From Gammaproteobacteria bacterium (GTDB lineage Bacteria; Pseudomonadota; Gammaproteobacteria; UBA6429; Thiohalophilaceae), in NCBI GenBank assembly GCA_029880425.1, contig JAOUOK010000036.1, positions 1-9,433 on the forward strand: a stretch of 9,433 bases of DNA, read 5' to 3'. Shown piece after piece: positions 1-7,061 of the stretch (the first letter of the stretch is position 1; each line of letters opens with the position of its first letter). The notes under the pieces were generated by a model. The model had not been told where the DNA came from. It saw only the letters and a list, made by a program, of their open reading frames with translations, and made no database searches. Made by a program: the position numbers and the translations under genes.

Positions 1-908
1 ATCCAATGACTATTATGTGGTTGCAGGGTAATGGTGTAATCAGTTTTATCACCGAGGCCGGTAAAACGAAAATCACTGATGGCGATGCGTTCATTATCGG
101 GTGCACCCCAGCTATAGCCATCAAAATACCACATTACTGGTCCACGCCAGTAAAGCTTATCAGCTGCAGGAATGGCAGAATCAAACTTGACCCGGAATGC
201 GATGCTTTCATTATCACTGAGTTGACTGATTCGTCCAGGTGACATTTCATCAGAGAGGCCTGTTTTGGCCGCAAAGGCATCTTCGGGTAATCCCCAGAGT
301 GGACCATCAACACGTGGAAAAAGGATAAATAAAACAACCGCGAAAGGAATGGCCTGGCTTAACATTTTAATCGCGTGTTTAAAATGTTGTTTTTCATTAT
401 GATGAATCAGATTAGCTGGTACAGGCGTAACTTTGCAAAGGTTTTTATAGTCATGTTGAAAACTTATTAAGGCGGTAAATAAAAAAACCAGTGCCAGTAT
501 CATGGTGAAGGCAACGGGAATTGACTGGTTAAATAAAAAGTTAATCACAATTGAAAATAGTGCAAGATTGATAATGAGTGAAATTTCACGAAAAGTTTTA
601 ATTTCAAAAAGTTTTAAACACAGTAATCCGAGTAACATGGCTGAACCGGCATTACGCCCAAGTAAGGTGTGATAACTAAAGACAATACCAATTAACATCA
701 TAATAGTCAGAATAAACAGCACCAGGGTACCGGGTATTTTTACCAGCCTTAATTCATAGGCGCCTCGCCAACAAACAAGTGCAGTAGTGACTAAGCATAA
801 CCAAATGGGAAGATGATCAAAATGTGGCAGTAGTACTAACAATAAACCGATTAATAAAATGAGAGCAGCGGGTTGTACATCATGTTGTTGTAATTTACTA
901 AGCAACAT
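1..908 (-). CDS. tgpA: TgpA-type membrane transglutaminase, N-terminal part (runs off left edge)
   Basis: Partial gene: about 302 codons are read from the ATG at 908 with no stop before base 1, so the C-terminus lies outside the window. The visible protein starts with roughly six to seven hydrophobic segments (about residues 15-30, 35-50, 59-78, 86-101, 109-125, 131-148 and 182-198). After these comes the stretch FPRVDGPLWGLP (197-208), then MSPGRISQLSDNESIAFRV (222-240) and LYWRGPVMWYFDGYSW (252-267), all highly typical of TgpA (DUF3488). In this family the membrane part carries a periplasmic transglutaminase-like domain; the catalytic Cys-His-Asp region would lie in the missing part, so activity cannot be judged. 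The start overlaps the end of the DUF58 gene by 11 nt. An in-frame ATG at 920 is an alternative and a stop lies just upstream of it; neither start has a good Shine-Dalgarno. It is the third gene of a moxR-DUF58-tgpA operon, the usual order. The family call is firm, and substrate and physiological role are unknown. Confidence 0.93.
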   Translation of the reverse strand, partial: MLLSKLQQHDVQPAALILLIGLLLVLLPHFDHLPIWLCLVTTALVCWRGAYELRLVKIPGTLVLFILTIMMLIGIVFSYHTLLGRNAGSAMLLGLLCLKLFEIKTFREISLIINLALFSIVINFLFNQSIPVAFTMILALVFLFTALISFQHDYKNLCKVTPVPANLIHHNEKQHFKHAIKMLSQAIPFAVVLFILFPRVDGPLWGLPEDAFAAKTGLSDEMSPGRISQLSDNESIAFRVKFDSAIPAADKLYWRGPVMWYFDGYSWGAPDNERIAISDFRFTGLGDKTDYTITLQPHNSHW

Positions 909-1869
909 CACTTGCACCATGTAATGCCAGGGCTTTTAAACAGGCTTCTAAATGTTGTTTGCCTTTGCCGGGTTGTATGACTTTATCGGGTAAGTATAAG
1001 CCGTAATTAAGATTTGCTTTTTCAGCGAGTAATACCCAGCGCGTTAATTGTGAGAGTTTTAACTCTGTACCAGAAACATTTGTGTCTAACCAGTTAAGCC
1101 AGAGTTCATCGGATGTGGTTGATGAAAATTCTTTGGTTTGCAAGGTATGGTGGCGGGCATAACTTTTCCAGTGAACGTGTTGTAATGGATCAGCTTCGTG
1201 ATAAGAACGTAGCCCTTTAAAATCATCTGTACCAATATCCACTTGTTTATTTCCTTCTGTATAGCCAGAACTTTTTACAGGTAGACTTGTATGCAGTGAA
1301 GGCTTAGGGTAAACCAGTTGATTTTGATCAAACTGAACTAATGCCCATGCCCTGAATAAGCCAAAGGGAAAACGACTTTCGATGGTAAAACGTGGCAGGG
1401 GAATTAAACCACGTTGTTCAAAACAATGTTTAATGGTTAAGGTGCTTATGCTATTTTCTAAAATATCGGCAGAAGATGAAATGTGTTGAGGAGTAAAAAT
1501 ATTAACGGAATAGCGTCCCGGATAATTTATATTATTTACCTGCACAATAAATTGCGCTTCATCATTTGCAAAAACAGGTTTACAAATTGCAGGTCCTATC
1601 TGAAGTTTTAATAAGTTATTATAAGTATGAAAGATCGTGACAACAGACAGGCTGGCAAGTAAAAAAGTTAAAAAGTATCCTAGGCTATTAGAGTAGTTAA
1701 TTGAACCAATCAACATAACAAAAAGTAACAAGGCAAAGCCGAGACCTTGTTTAGTCGGTAATATATAGACACGACGTTGCGTTAATACATAGGGTGAAGC
1801 TTTTGGCCCTTCACCAATAAAAAAGCGCTGTAAGTCAAATTTTCTTATTAAACTGGTAAACATAGACAT
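898..1869 (-). CDS. DUF58 domain membrane protein of the MoxR/TgpA operon
   Basis: A protein of 323 residues. Two hydrophobic helices (about 42-58 and 62-80) follow a short basic cytoplasmic N-terminus. A beta-rich middle contains RFPFGLFRAW (166-175), typical of the family. The hallmark DUF58 block is at 215-248: DDFKGLRSYHEADPLQHVHW, then KSYARHHTLQTKEF. DUF58 proteins have a von Willebrand factor A-like C-terminal region and are almost always encoded next to MoxR ATPases, which are thought to act on them as chaperones; their molecular role is not established. The start codon lies 3 nt after the moxR stop, and a second ATG at codon 3 is equally possible. The stop is embedded in the start of the TgpA gene, so translation of the three is probably coupled. 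Family assignment is secure; function is inferred only from neighbourhood. Confidence 0.93.
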   Translation of the reverse strand: MSMFTSLIRKFDLQRFFIGEGPKASPYVLTQRRVYILPTKQGLGFALLLFVMLIGSINYSNSLGYFLTFLLASLSVVTIFHTYNNLLKLQIGPAICKPVFANDEAQFIVQVNNINYPGRYSVNIFTPQHISSSADILENSISTLTIKHCFEQRGLIPLPRFTIESRFPFGLFRAWALVQFDQNQLVYPKPSLHTSLPVKSSGYTEGNKQVDIGTDDFKGLRSYHEADPLQHVHWKSYARHHTLQTKEFSSTTSDELWLNWLDTNVSGTELKLSQLTRWVLLAEKANLNYGLYLPDKVIQPGKGKQHLEACLKALALHGASDVA

Positions 1870-1872
1870 AAA

Positions 1873-2793
1873 TCAGGGAATGGGCACGTCTCGTAATAAT
1901 GTATCGATAGCATTTGTGGCATCAGGATCGACTGGATATAAACGGTGTCGAATGACACTGGGTAATACGGCCTGGACATCTTCTGGAACAACATAGTCAC
2001 GTTGATTTAACATTGCCCAGGCTTTACTTACGTGCAGAAGCGCTAATCCCGCCCGTGGCGATAAGCCGTAAATAAATAAACCTGAATCACGGGTATATGT
2101 AAGTAAGGCCTGCACATAATCAAGCAGATCATTTGAAGTCGTAACGTGTTGAACCTGATCCTGCATTTCGATCAGGTCCTGGTCATTTAAGCAGGCATCA
2201 AGCTTACTCAGTTCCTCACGTTTATCATTTGAGAGGAGGAGTTGTCGTTCAGCAGCAGCATCTGGATAACCCAGTGAAATTGACATTAAAAAACGATCAA
2301 GTTGTGATTCCGGTAAAGGAAAAGTACCAATTTGTTCAGATGGGTTCTGAGTCGCGATAACGAAAAAAGGGTGAGGTAAATCACGGGTTACACCATCTAA
2401 AGTCACCTGGCGTTCTTCCATGGCTTCGAGCAAGGCACTCTGGGTTTTCGGCGTAGCACGGTTAATTTCATCGGCTAAAAGAACATTGCTAAAGATTGGA
2501 CCAGGATGAAAAGTAAATTTTCCACTGCTTTGTTCATAAATTGATATTCCAAGCACATCGGCTGGCAACATGTCGCTGGTAAATTGAATTCGGCTAAATT
2601 GTAATCCGAGTAATTGGGCAAAGGTATGTGCCAGCGTTGTTTTTCCGACACCGGGCAAATCTTCAATCAGTAAATGACCCTTGGCCAGGATACAAGTCAA
2701 CGCCAATCGGAGTTTATCTTGTTTGCCGAGGATAATAGTATTGGCGGTATTTATAATTTGTTGCAGCTGGGCATGGTGATTAGTTTTTGTCAT
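1873..2793 (-). CDS. MoxR-family AAA+ ATPase
   Basis: A protein of 306 residues, the normal length for MoxR proteins. It has no signal peptide, so it is cytoplasmic. Visible AAA+ elements in order are: Walker A PGVGKTT (47-53), Walker B VLLADEI (104-110) followed by NRATPKTQSALLEAMEERQV, sensor 1 with ATQNPSEQIGTFPLPESQLD (147-166), the arginine of LDRF (R167) and sensor 2 SPRAG (245-249). The C-terminal lid has VVPEDVQAVLPSVIRHRL. MoxR ATPases are chaperone-like and couple ATP hydrolysis to assembly or activation of partner proteins, often VWA-domain proteins such as the DUF58 protein encoded next. It is the first gene of the leftward operon and starts 80 nt from a divergent lipoprotein gene. 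The upstream CTGAAAAT is at best a poor ribosome-binding site. All catalytic motifs are intact. Confidence 0.96.
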   Translation of the reverse strand: MTKTNHHAQLQQIINTANTIILGKQDKLRLALTCILAKGHLLIEDLPGVGKTTLAHTFAQLLGLQFSRIQFTSDMLPADVLGISIYEQSSGKFTFHPGPIFSNVLLADEINRATPKTQSALLEAMEERQVTLDGVTRDLPHPFFVIATQNPSEQIGTFPLPESQLDRFLMSISLGYPDAAAERQLLLSNDKREELSKLDACLNDQDLIEMQDQVQHVTTSNDLLDYVQALLTYTRDSGLFIYGLSPRAGLALLHVSKAWAMLNQRDYVVPEDVQAVLPSVIRHRLYPVDPDATNAIDTLLRDVPIP

Positions 2794-2873
2794 ATTTTCA
2801 GGTATCTGGTTATTTAATATATATAGTGTAGATTAAGTCATTATGACCATTTACATATTAAATTGTTTGTAAA
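2794..2873. promoter_or_regulatory. Divergent intergenic promoter region with a small palindrome
   Basis: These 80 bp separate the outward-facing moxR operon and the aminopeptidase-mod unit, so promoters for both should lie here or very near. For moxR (minus strand) a possible -35 TGGTCA (2849-2844) and -10 TATATA (2825-2820) are 18 bp apart; both are imperfect. A perfect 5+1+5 palindrome, GTCATTATGAC (2837-2847), overlaps that -35 and could be an operator, though such short AT-rich palindromes occur by chance. For the plus-strand unit only weak hexamers such as CATATT (2854-2859) are visible. No paired TATATA half-sites with the spacing expected for ModE were found. Confidence 0.3.
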
Positions 2874-3953
2874 ATGATGTTTCGGCTTAGTCTGTTAAAA
2901 CACGTTACTTTTATACTTTTGGCTATAACCGTATCAGGGTGTTCCACGTTTGGCTATTACATGGATCTCATGGCTGGCCATAATGAACTGATGGAAAAAC
3001 AGAAGCCGGTTAATGAAATATTAGCGAATAATGAAACTAAACCACGCCTGCGGGCCTTGCTTGTATCAAGCCAGAAAATTCGTGATTTTGCGTCTAAAAG
3101 TCTCCATCTCCCGAATAATGATAGTTACCGGAGTTATGCGGATTTAAAGCGTCCATTTGCAGTGTGGAATGTTGTAGCGGCGAATGAATTTGCAGTTGAA
3201 GCTAAAAAATGGTGTTTTCTGGTTGTTGGCTGCCTGAGCTACAGGGGTTATTTTTCTAAAGACGATGCACTTGCTTACGCGAATGAGCTGAAGAAAGAAG
3301 GCTATGATGTCTATGTTGCGGGTGCTAATGCCTATTCAACCCTGGGCTGGTTTGATGATCCACTTCTCAATACCATGATGTATAAATCTGAGGCGCGTCG
3401 GGCCGGGATTATTTTTCACGAACTGGCTCACCAGCAGGTTTATATTGATAATGATTCAGGATTTAATGAAGCCTTCGCAACAACCGTGGAACAAGAAGGG
3501 GTACGGCGTTGGTTGATCAGCAGGGGTAAACAGGAGAGTTACCAACAATACCTGGACGACAAAAAACGTGATATGGAATTAAATTTATTATTGAAACAAA
3601 CGCGGCAAAGATTAAAAGCAGTTTATCAACGAAAGCTGGATGATGAAGAAAAAAGAGCAGCTAAAAAAATAGTTTTTAAGCAAATGCAGGAAAAGTACCA
3701 GCACCTAAAAAAATCATGGGGGGGATATAATGCCTATGATAAATGGATGAAACAGGAATTAAATAATGCACATCTTTTATTGATTGCAACGTATCATGAC
3801 CTGGTGCCGATGTTTCAGACCATGTTGAGTAAAGAGAAACATGATCTGAAAAATTTTTATACCGCGGTTGAACAACTTGGAAGTTTAGATAAGTTACAAC
3901 GTACGAAAAAATTAAATAGCATAGCAACTATTTTACAGAGACAAAATAAATGA
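2874..3953 (+). CDS. Predicted zinc aminopeptidase lipoprotein (PF10023-like)
   Basis: A protein of 359 residues. A type II signal sequence ends in the lipobox VSGC, with lipidated Cys23 followed by Ser24, which predicts sorting to the outer membrane on its periplasmic face. The body matches the putative aminopeptidase family PF10023: SYRSYADLKRPFAVWNVVAA (84-103), WCFLVVGCLSYRGYF (113-127) and YSTLGWFDDPLLNTM (154-168). The zinc site is FHELAHQ (181-187), an HExxH motif with His182, Glu183 and His186. E199 in GFNEAFA (196-202) is the likely third metal ligand, as in gluzincin-type peptidases. The C-terminal third is charged and helical. Substrate is unknown; peptidase activity is predicted, not shown. 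The stop codon overlaps the modA start as ATGA, so this gene leads the molybdate transport operon and its translation probably feeds modA. The start is the first of two adjacent ATGs, and no Shine-Dalgarno is visible. Confidence 0.9.
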   Translation: MMFRLSLLKHVTFILLAITVSGCSTFGYYMDLMAGHNELMEKQKPVNEILANNETKPRLRALLVSSQKIRDFASKSLHLPNNDSYRSYADLKRPFAVWNVVAANEFAVEAKKWCFLVVGCLSYRGYFSKDDALAYANELKKEGYDVYVAGANAYSTLGWFDDPLLNTMMYKSEARRAGIIFHELAHQQVYIDNDSGFNEAFATTVEQEGVRRWLISRGKQESYQQYLDDKKRDMELNLLLKQTRQRLKAVYQRKLDDEEKRAAKKIVFKQMQEKYQHLKKSWGGYNAYDKWMKQELNNAHLLLIATYHDLVPMFQTMLSKEKHDLKNFYTAVEQLGSLDKLQRTKKLNSIATILQRQNK

Positions 3954-4684
3954 ACTTCATAAACAAATTATCATTTTTTATTTTTTTATTTTTTCTTTCT
4001 CTGCCTTTAAAAGCTGATCAACTTCGAATTGCGGTGGCTGCAAATTTTTATTCAACCTTGAATTTAATAAAAAAAGAATTTGAAAAAAAATTTGACGATA
4101 AGTTAATTATTATTAAAGGTTCAACCGGAAAACTGTATGCACAAATTAAGCATGGAGCGCCATATGATGTTTTTATGGCCGCTGATGTGAAGCGTCCAGT
4201 ATTATTAGAACAGCAAGAATTAACTGTAAAAAACAGTCGTTATACTTATGCAAAGGGTGTGCTTGTATTATGGTCGGGTAAAAATAAAGATAACGTTTTG
4301 TCAGTTTTAGAAAATGGCCAGTTTAAAAAAATTGCCATGGCTAATCCAAAGATTGCGCCCTATGGTTATGCAGCAAAAGAAGTAATTACAGCATTAGGTT
4401 TAAATTTAATAACAAAGAATAAAACAGTATTTGGTGAAAATATTGCACAAACTTTTCAGTTTGTGCAATCAGGCAGTGCAGATCTTGGTTTTGTTGCCTT
4501 GTCTTATGTTAAGCCGGATACAAATAAGTATTGGCGGGTACCTGAGAAACTATACGGTTCATTGAAGCAACAAGTAGTAATTTTAGAAAGAACAAAAAAT
4601 AAAATGTTAGCAAGGAAATTTACTGAATTTTTGAAAACACAGACAGTGATTAATATTATTAAACAACAAGGCTATATAATATAG
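3950..4684 (+). CDS. modA: Molybdate ABC transporter periplasmic binding protein ModA
   Basis: A protein of 244 residues, about the family's usual length. A very hydrophobic signal peptide (residues 5-20) precedes a probable cleavage after Ala22 (LKA|DQ). The mature protein begins LRIAVAANFYST (25-36), then KGSTGKLYAQIKHGAPYDVF (56-75) and MAADVKRP (76-83), with NPKIAPYGYAAKE (132-144) later. These are the anion-binding landmarks of ModA proteins. The AANF form, with Asn32 where the E. coli protein has a serine-type ligand, places it with the ANF-type ModAs; Ser58 and Tyr138 or Tyr140 are probable further ligands. It captures molybdate (possibly also tungstate) in the periplasm and delivers it to ModB. 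Its ATG overlaps the upstream peptidase stop and modB starts 2 nt after its own stop. Molybdate rather than another oxyanion is supported by the TOBE domain of the partner ATPase. Confidence 0.94.
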   Translation: MNFINKLSFFIFLFFLSLPLKADQLRIAVAANFYSTLNLIKKEFEKKFDDKLIIIKGSTGKLYAQIKHGAPYDVFMAADVKRPVLLEQQELTVKNSRYTYAKGVLVLWSGKNKDNVLSVLENGQFKKIAMANPKIAPYGYAAKEVITALGLNLITKNKTVFGENIAQTFQFVQSGSADLGFVALSYVKPDTNKYWRVPEKLYGSLKQQVVILERTKNKMLARKFTEFLKTQTVINIIKQQGYII

Positions 4685-4686
4685 AC

Positions 4687-5361
4687 ATGGACTTAATTCA
4701 GCTTACACCTATTTTTATAACCTTTAAATTGGCATTGATAACAACGCTAGTCTTGTTGATTATTGGTACACCCTTAGCGTGGTGGTTATCAAATACACAG
4801 ACACGATATAAAACACCGATAGAAGCCATCGTTGCTTTACCACTGGTCTTGCCACCGACAGTTTTAGGCTTTTATTTGTTGATTGCTTTAAGTCCTGATG
4901 GGGTAATCGGTCAGTTATGGTCGTATCTGAGCGATGATCCTTTAACCTTCAGTTTTAGTGGCCTGGTTATCGGTTCGGTCATTTATTCACTGCCTTTTGT
5001 GGTGCAACCGCTACAGGCAAGTTTTGAAAGTATTGGTAAACCGTTACAACAGGTGGCAGCCAGCCTGGGAGCTAAACCCCTGGATATCTTTTTTAGTGTT
5101 ATTTTCCCCTTGTCATACCGTGGATTTTTTGTCGCTATCACACTGGGTTTTGCCCATACAGTTGGTGAGTTTGGCGTAGTGTTGATGATTGGTGGCAATA
5201 TACCCGGTTTAACACAGGTATTATCGATTACGATTTATGATCACGTTGAGGCGTTAGAATATTCTGCTGCACATATTTATTCTGCTGCTTTATTGCTGTT
5301 CTCTTTTGTCATATTACTGCTTGCTTATACTGCAAACCGTAAGATAAATATCCGGGTGTAA
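4687..5361 (+). CDS. modB: Molybdate ABC transporter permease ModB
   Basis: A protein of 224 residues with about five to six membrane helices, the normal size for ModB. Visible signatures are LPLVLPPTVLGFYLL (51-65), the cytoplasmic EAA loop AASLGAKPLDIFFSVIFPL (124-142) that docks to the ATPase, and AHTVGEFGVVLMIGGNIPG (156-174), which is diagnostic for ModB-type permeases. As a homodimer it forms the inner-membrane channel for molybdate handed over by ModA. The ATG is 2 nt after the modA stop. The only purine-rich stretch upstream is AAGG about 15 nt away, so translation probably depends on coupling with modA. Helices, EAA loop and length are all normal, and nothing suggests degradation. 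Confidence 0.95.
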   Translation: MDLIQLTPIFITFKLALITTLVLLIIGTPLAWWLSNTQTRYKTPIEAIVALPLVLPPTVLGFYLLIALSPDGVIGQLWSYLSDDPLTFSFSGLVIGSVIYSLPFVVQPLQASFESIGKPLQQVAASLGAKPLDIFFSVIFPLSYRGFFVAITLGFAHTVGEFGVVLMIGGNIPGLTQVLSITIYDHVEALEYSAAHIYSAALLLFSFVILLLAYTANRKINIRV

Positions 5362-5370
5362 GTTGATAGC

Positions 5371-6441
5371 ATGAGTATCGAATTTAACTATAAAAAGTCT
5401 TACCCGAATTTTACACTTGATTGCGAATTTTCTATTCCTGAAAAGGGGGTGACGATCTTATTTGGCCCATCGGGCTGTGGTAAATCAACTTTATTAAATT
5501 GCATAGCCGGCCTGGAAAAAACTGAGCAAGCATACGCAAAAGTTTGCAATGTTATCCTGGATGATAAAAAGAATAAGATACGTGTTGCAGCAAATGAGCG
5601 TAGAGTAGGCTATGTTTTCCAGGAAAGCCGTTTATTCCCACATAAAACTGTACTGGAAAATTTACTATACGGTTATATGAGAATAAGTAAAAGTGAACAG
5701 AATTTAGATATCATTGAAATATTCAAAAAGTTTTCGCTACAAAATTTACTGCATGCTTATCCGCACCAACTGTCAGGGGGGCAGAAGCAACGGGTCGCGT
5801 TAGCGAGAGCAATTTTGTCCAGGCCTCGCCTGTTGATCCTGGATGAGCCTTTATCAGCATTAGATTACGCTTCAAAACAGGATCTATTTCCATATTTACA
5901 AACTATTCATAAAGAATTTTCTATTCCGGTTATTTATGTCAGTCATGATATTAAGGAAGTGTTACAACTCGGTGACAGTATTGTATTAATGGAAAATGGA
6001 AAAATTGTTGATAGCGGTGATTTGGTTGATCTTTGTGTCACTCAACCTTTATTAACAGAGCAGGAAGGTGCCAGCTTTATACTTGAAGGTGAAGTTTCAG
6101 ATATTAACGAGCAGGAAAAAATATCGACGGTAAATTGCCAGAATTTTGATTTACTTTTATCCGGTAATATTCTTGAAAAAAAGCAGCATGTTCGTGTCCT
6201 GGTACATGCCAGGGATGTAAGTTTAACACTGGATAAAGCTGAGCACAGCAGTATTTTAAATATATTGCCGGTAGAAGTGAGTAAAGTTCACCAGGAAAAA
6301 AATGGTAAACATATTATTGAATGCTGTTTAGAAAAAACGAAGATAATATCGATGATTAGTATTCGTTCATTACATAAATTAAATATAAAAGCGGGATCAA
6401 AATTATTTGCCCAGTTTAAGGCTACCGCTTTAGTAAAATAA
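5371..6441 (+). CDS. modC: Molybdate ABC transporter ATP-binding protein ModC
   Basis: A protein of 356 residues, typical for ModC. The ABC domain carries Walker A GPSGCGKST (32-40), Q-loop VFQESRLFPH (82-91), signature LSGGQKQRVALARA (134-147), Walker B LLILDEP (154-160), D-loop SALD (162-165) and switch histidine in VSHD (His192). The C-terminal part from about residue 235 holds a linker and a TOBE/MOP-like domain (about 292-355, HSSILNILPVEVSKV through KLFAQFKATAL). This is the oxyanion-binding regulatory module that distinguishes ModC from most other ABC ATPases and can mediate feedback inhibition by molybdate. It energises import through ModB. It starts 9 nt after modB and closes the operon. 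All catalytic motifs are intact. Confidence 0.96.
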   Translation: MSIEFNYKKSYPNFTLDCEFSIPEKGVTILFGPSGCGKSTLLNCIAGLEKTEQAYAKVCNVILDDKKNKIRVAANERRVGYVFQESRLFPHKTVLENLLYGYMRISKSEQNLDIIEIFKKFSLQNLLHAYPHQLSGGQKQRVALARAILSRPRLLILDEPLSALDYASKQDLFPYLQTIHKEFSIPVIYVSHDIKEVLQLGDSIVLMENGKIVDSGDLVDLCVTQPLLTEQEGASFILEGEVSDINEQEKISTVNCQNFDLLLSGNILEKKQHVRVLVHARDVSLTLDKAEHSSILNILPVEVSKVHQEKNGKHIIECCLEKTKIISMISIRSLHKLNIKAGSKLFAQFKATALVK

Positions 6442-6466
6442 AAAATAACTAACCTTAATTATTTTT
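6441..6466 (+). terminator. Weak AT-only hairpin after modC
   Basis: Directly at the modC stop, AAAAATAA (6441-6448) can pair with TTATTTTT (6459-6466) around a 10-nt loop, and T-rich sequence follows. The stem has no G-C pair, so it is a poor intrinsic terminator by itself. It lies in the 55-nt gap between convergent genes (modC and the membrane protein at 6497-6901), where a bidirectional terminator would be expected. Its position supports the call more than its strength does. Confidence 0.25.
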
Positions 6467-6496
6467 ATCTTTTACGCATTCAATTTTTTATTTTAT

Positions 6497-6901
6497 TTAG
6501 AAAAATGCATTTAGAACATGCCATGTTCCTATCGAATATACAAAAACCGTTGCTAAATCAAAGAGTATTTCAAGCCAGGATGCTTCAGATATTTTAACAG
6601 ATGATTTATAAAGCCACGATTTATGATAATCATGATTGTCTTCACCCATATAAAGGTGCCACATCACATGTTTGTAAAGAAGGGCTTGAATAGTTTGAAG
6701 TATTACGCCTGCGAGAAATAAAAAAATTAGTAATTTATTATTTTCATATTCAGAAATTACTCTTTGTGTGAATTCATTACTAAGGAATAATATTGGTGCA
6801 CCAATACCATAAGCGATAAACCATGCTCTTAGTGAAGTAGCGAAAATTTTATATGGTTCATAAAAAACAGAGTCTTGATTATTATCCTGATTTAATGACA
6901 T
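6497..6901 (-). CDS. Hypothetical three-helix membrane protein
   Basis: I do not recognise a named family. The protein has 134 residues with no signal peptide. Three hydrophobic segments are seen at about 25-41 (AWFIAYGIGAPILFL), 56-75 (KLLIFLFLAGVILQTIQALL) and 109-131. Between helices 2 and 3 is a polar loop rich in histidine and acidic residues: KHVMWHLYMGEDNHDYHKSW (77-96), with His78, His82, His90 and His93. The gene looks real because TAAGGA (6914-6909) is a good Shine-Dalgarno 7 nt before the ATG, and a TATAAA at 6933-6928 could serve as a -10 box. No matching -35 is evident. It lies 160 bp downstream of the chalcone-isomerase-like gene on the same strand and converges on modC. The histidine cluster could bind metal, but that is only an inference. 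Confidence 0.75.
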   Translation of the reverse strand: MSLNQDNNQDSVFYEPYKIFATSLRAWFIAYGIGAPILFLSNEFTQRVISEYENNKLLIFLFLAGVILQTIQALLYKHVMWHLYMGEDNHDYHKSWLYKSSVKISEASWLEILFDLATVFVYSIGTWHVLNAFF

Positions 6902-6908
6902 ATAATAA

Positions 6909-6914
6909 TCCTTA
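6909..6914 (-). promoter_or_regulatory. Ribosome-binding site of the 134-residue membrane protein
   Basis: TAAGGA on the minus strand lies 7 nt before the ATG at 6901. It is the clearest Shine-Dalgarno in the window, and it supports this start and the reality of the hypothetical gene. Confidence 0.65.
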
Positions 6915-6944
6915 TTTTAAATAATCATTTATAGCGTGTATCAG

Positions 6945-6972
6945 AAAAAATCGGTAACTCAATAAATTTACC
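6945..6972 (-). terminator. Possible intrinsic terminator downstream of the chalcone-isomerase-like gene
   Basis: On the minus strand GGTAA (6972-6968) pairs with TTACC (6957-6953) around a 10-nt loop. It is followed after two bases by six T residues (6950-6945). The stem is only 5 bp, so strength is doubtful. It sits about 90-115 nt after the stop of the gene at 7062-7634 and before the next gene on the same strand, where it could stop or attenuate transcription. Its first arm is also part of a larger alternative hairpin (6958-7001). Confidence 0.35.
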
Positions 6973-7001
6973 TGGATGAATATCTGAGTAATATTATTGA
7001 G
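6958..7001. repeat. Long imperfect inverted repeat (hairpin)
   Basis: CTCAATAA (6958-6965) is perfectly complementary to TTATTGAG (6994-7001). Continuing inward with symmetric spacing, two mismatched positions are followed by TTAC (6968-6971) pairing with GTAA (6988-6991). After three weak or mismatched positions, GAT (6975-6977) pairs with ATC (6982-6984) around the tetraloop GAAT (6978-6981). The whole 44-nt element therefore folds end to end with no bulges. It lies between two minus-strand genes and overlaps the terminator-like hairpin, so the two cannot form together. It could be an antiterminator, an mRNA stability element or a remnant of a small repeat. Only one copy is in this window. 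Confidence 0.5.
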
Positions 7002-7061
7002 AACACTGTTGTCAGGCTAACCATATATTATTCTATTATGAGAGATTAATTGATATTGTGA

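Noticed and set aside
134..337. Open frames on both strands inside the TgpA coding region
   Set aside because: They overlap a strongly matching TgpA reading frame and encode nothing recognisable, so they are shadows.
4672..4684. Perfect AT-rich palindrome CTATATAATATAG covering the end of modA, 2 nt before modB
   Set aside because: Its 1-nt centre cannot fold as an RNA hairpin, and it encodes the last residues and stop of modA. It resembles the TATATA core of ModE sites but lacks the spacing and lies inside the operon, so chance is more likely.
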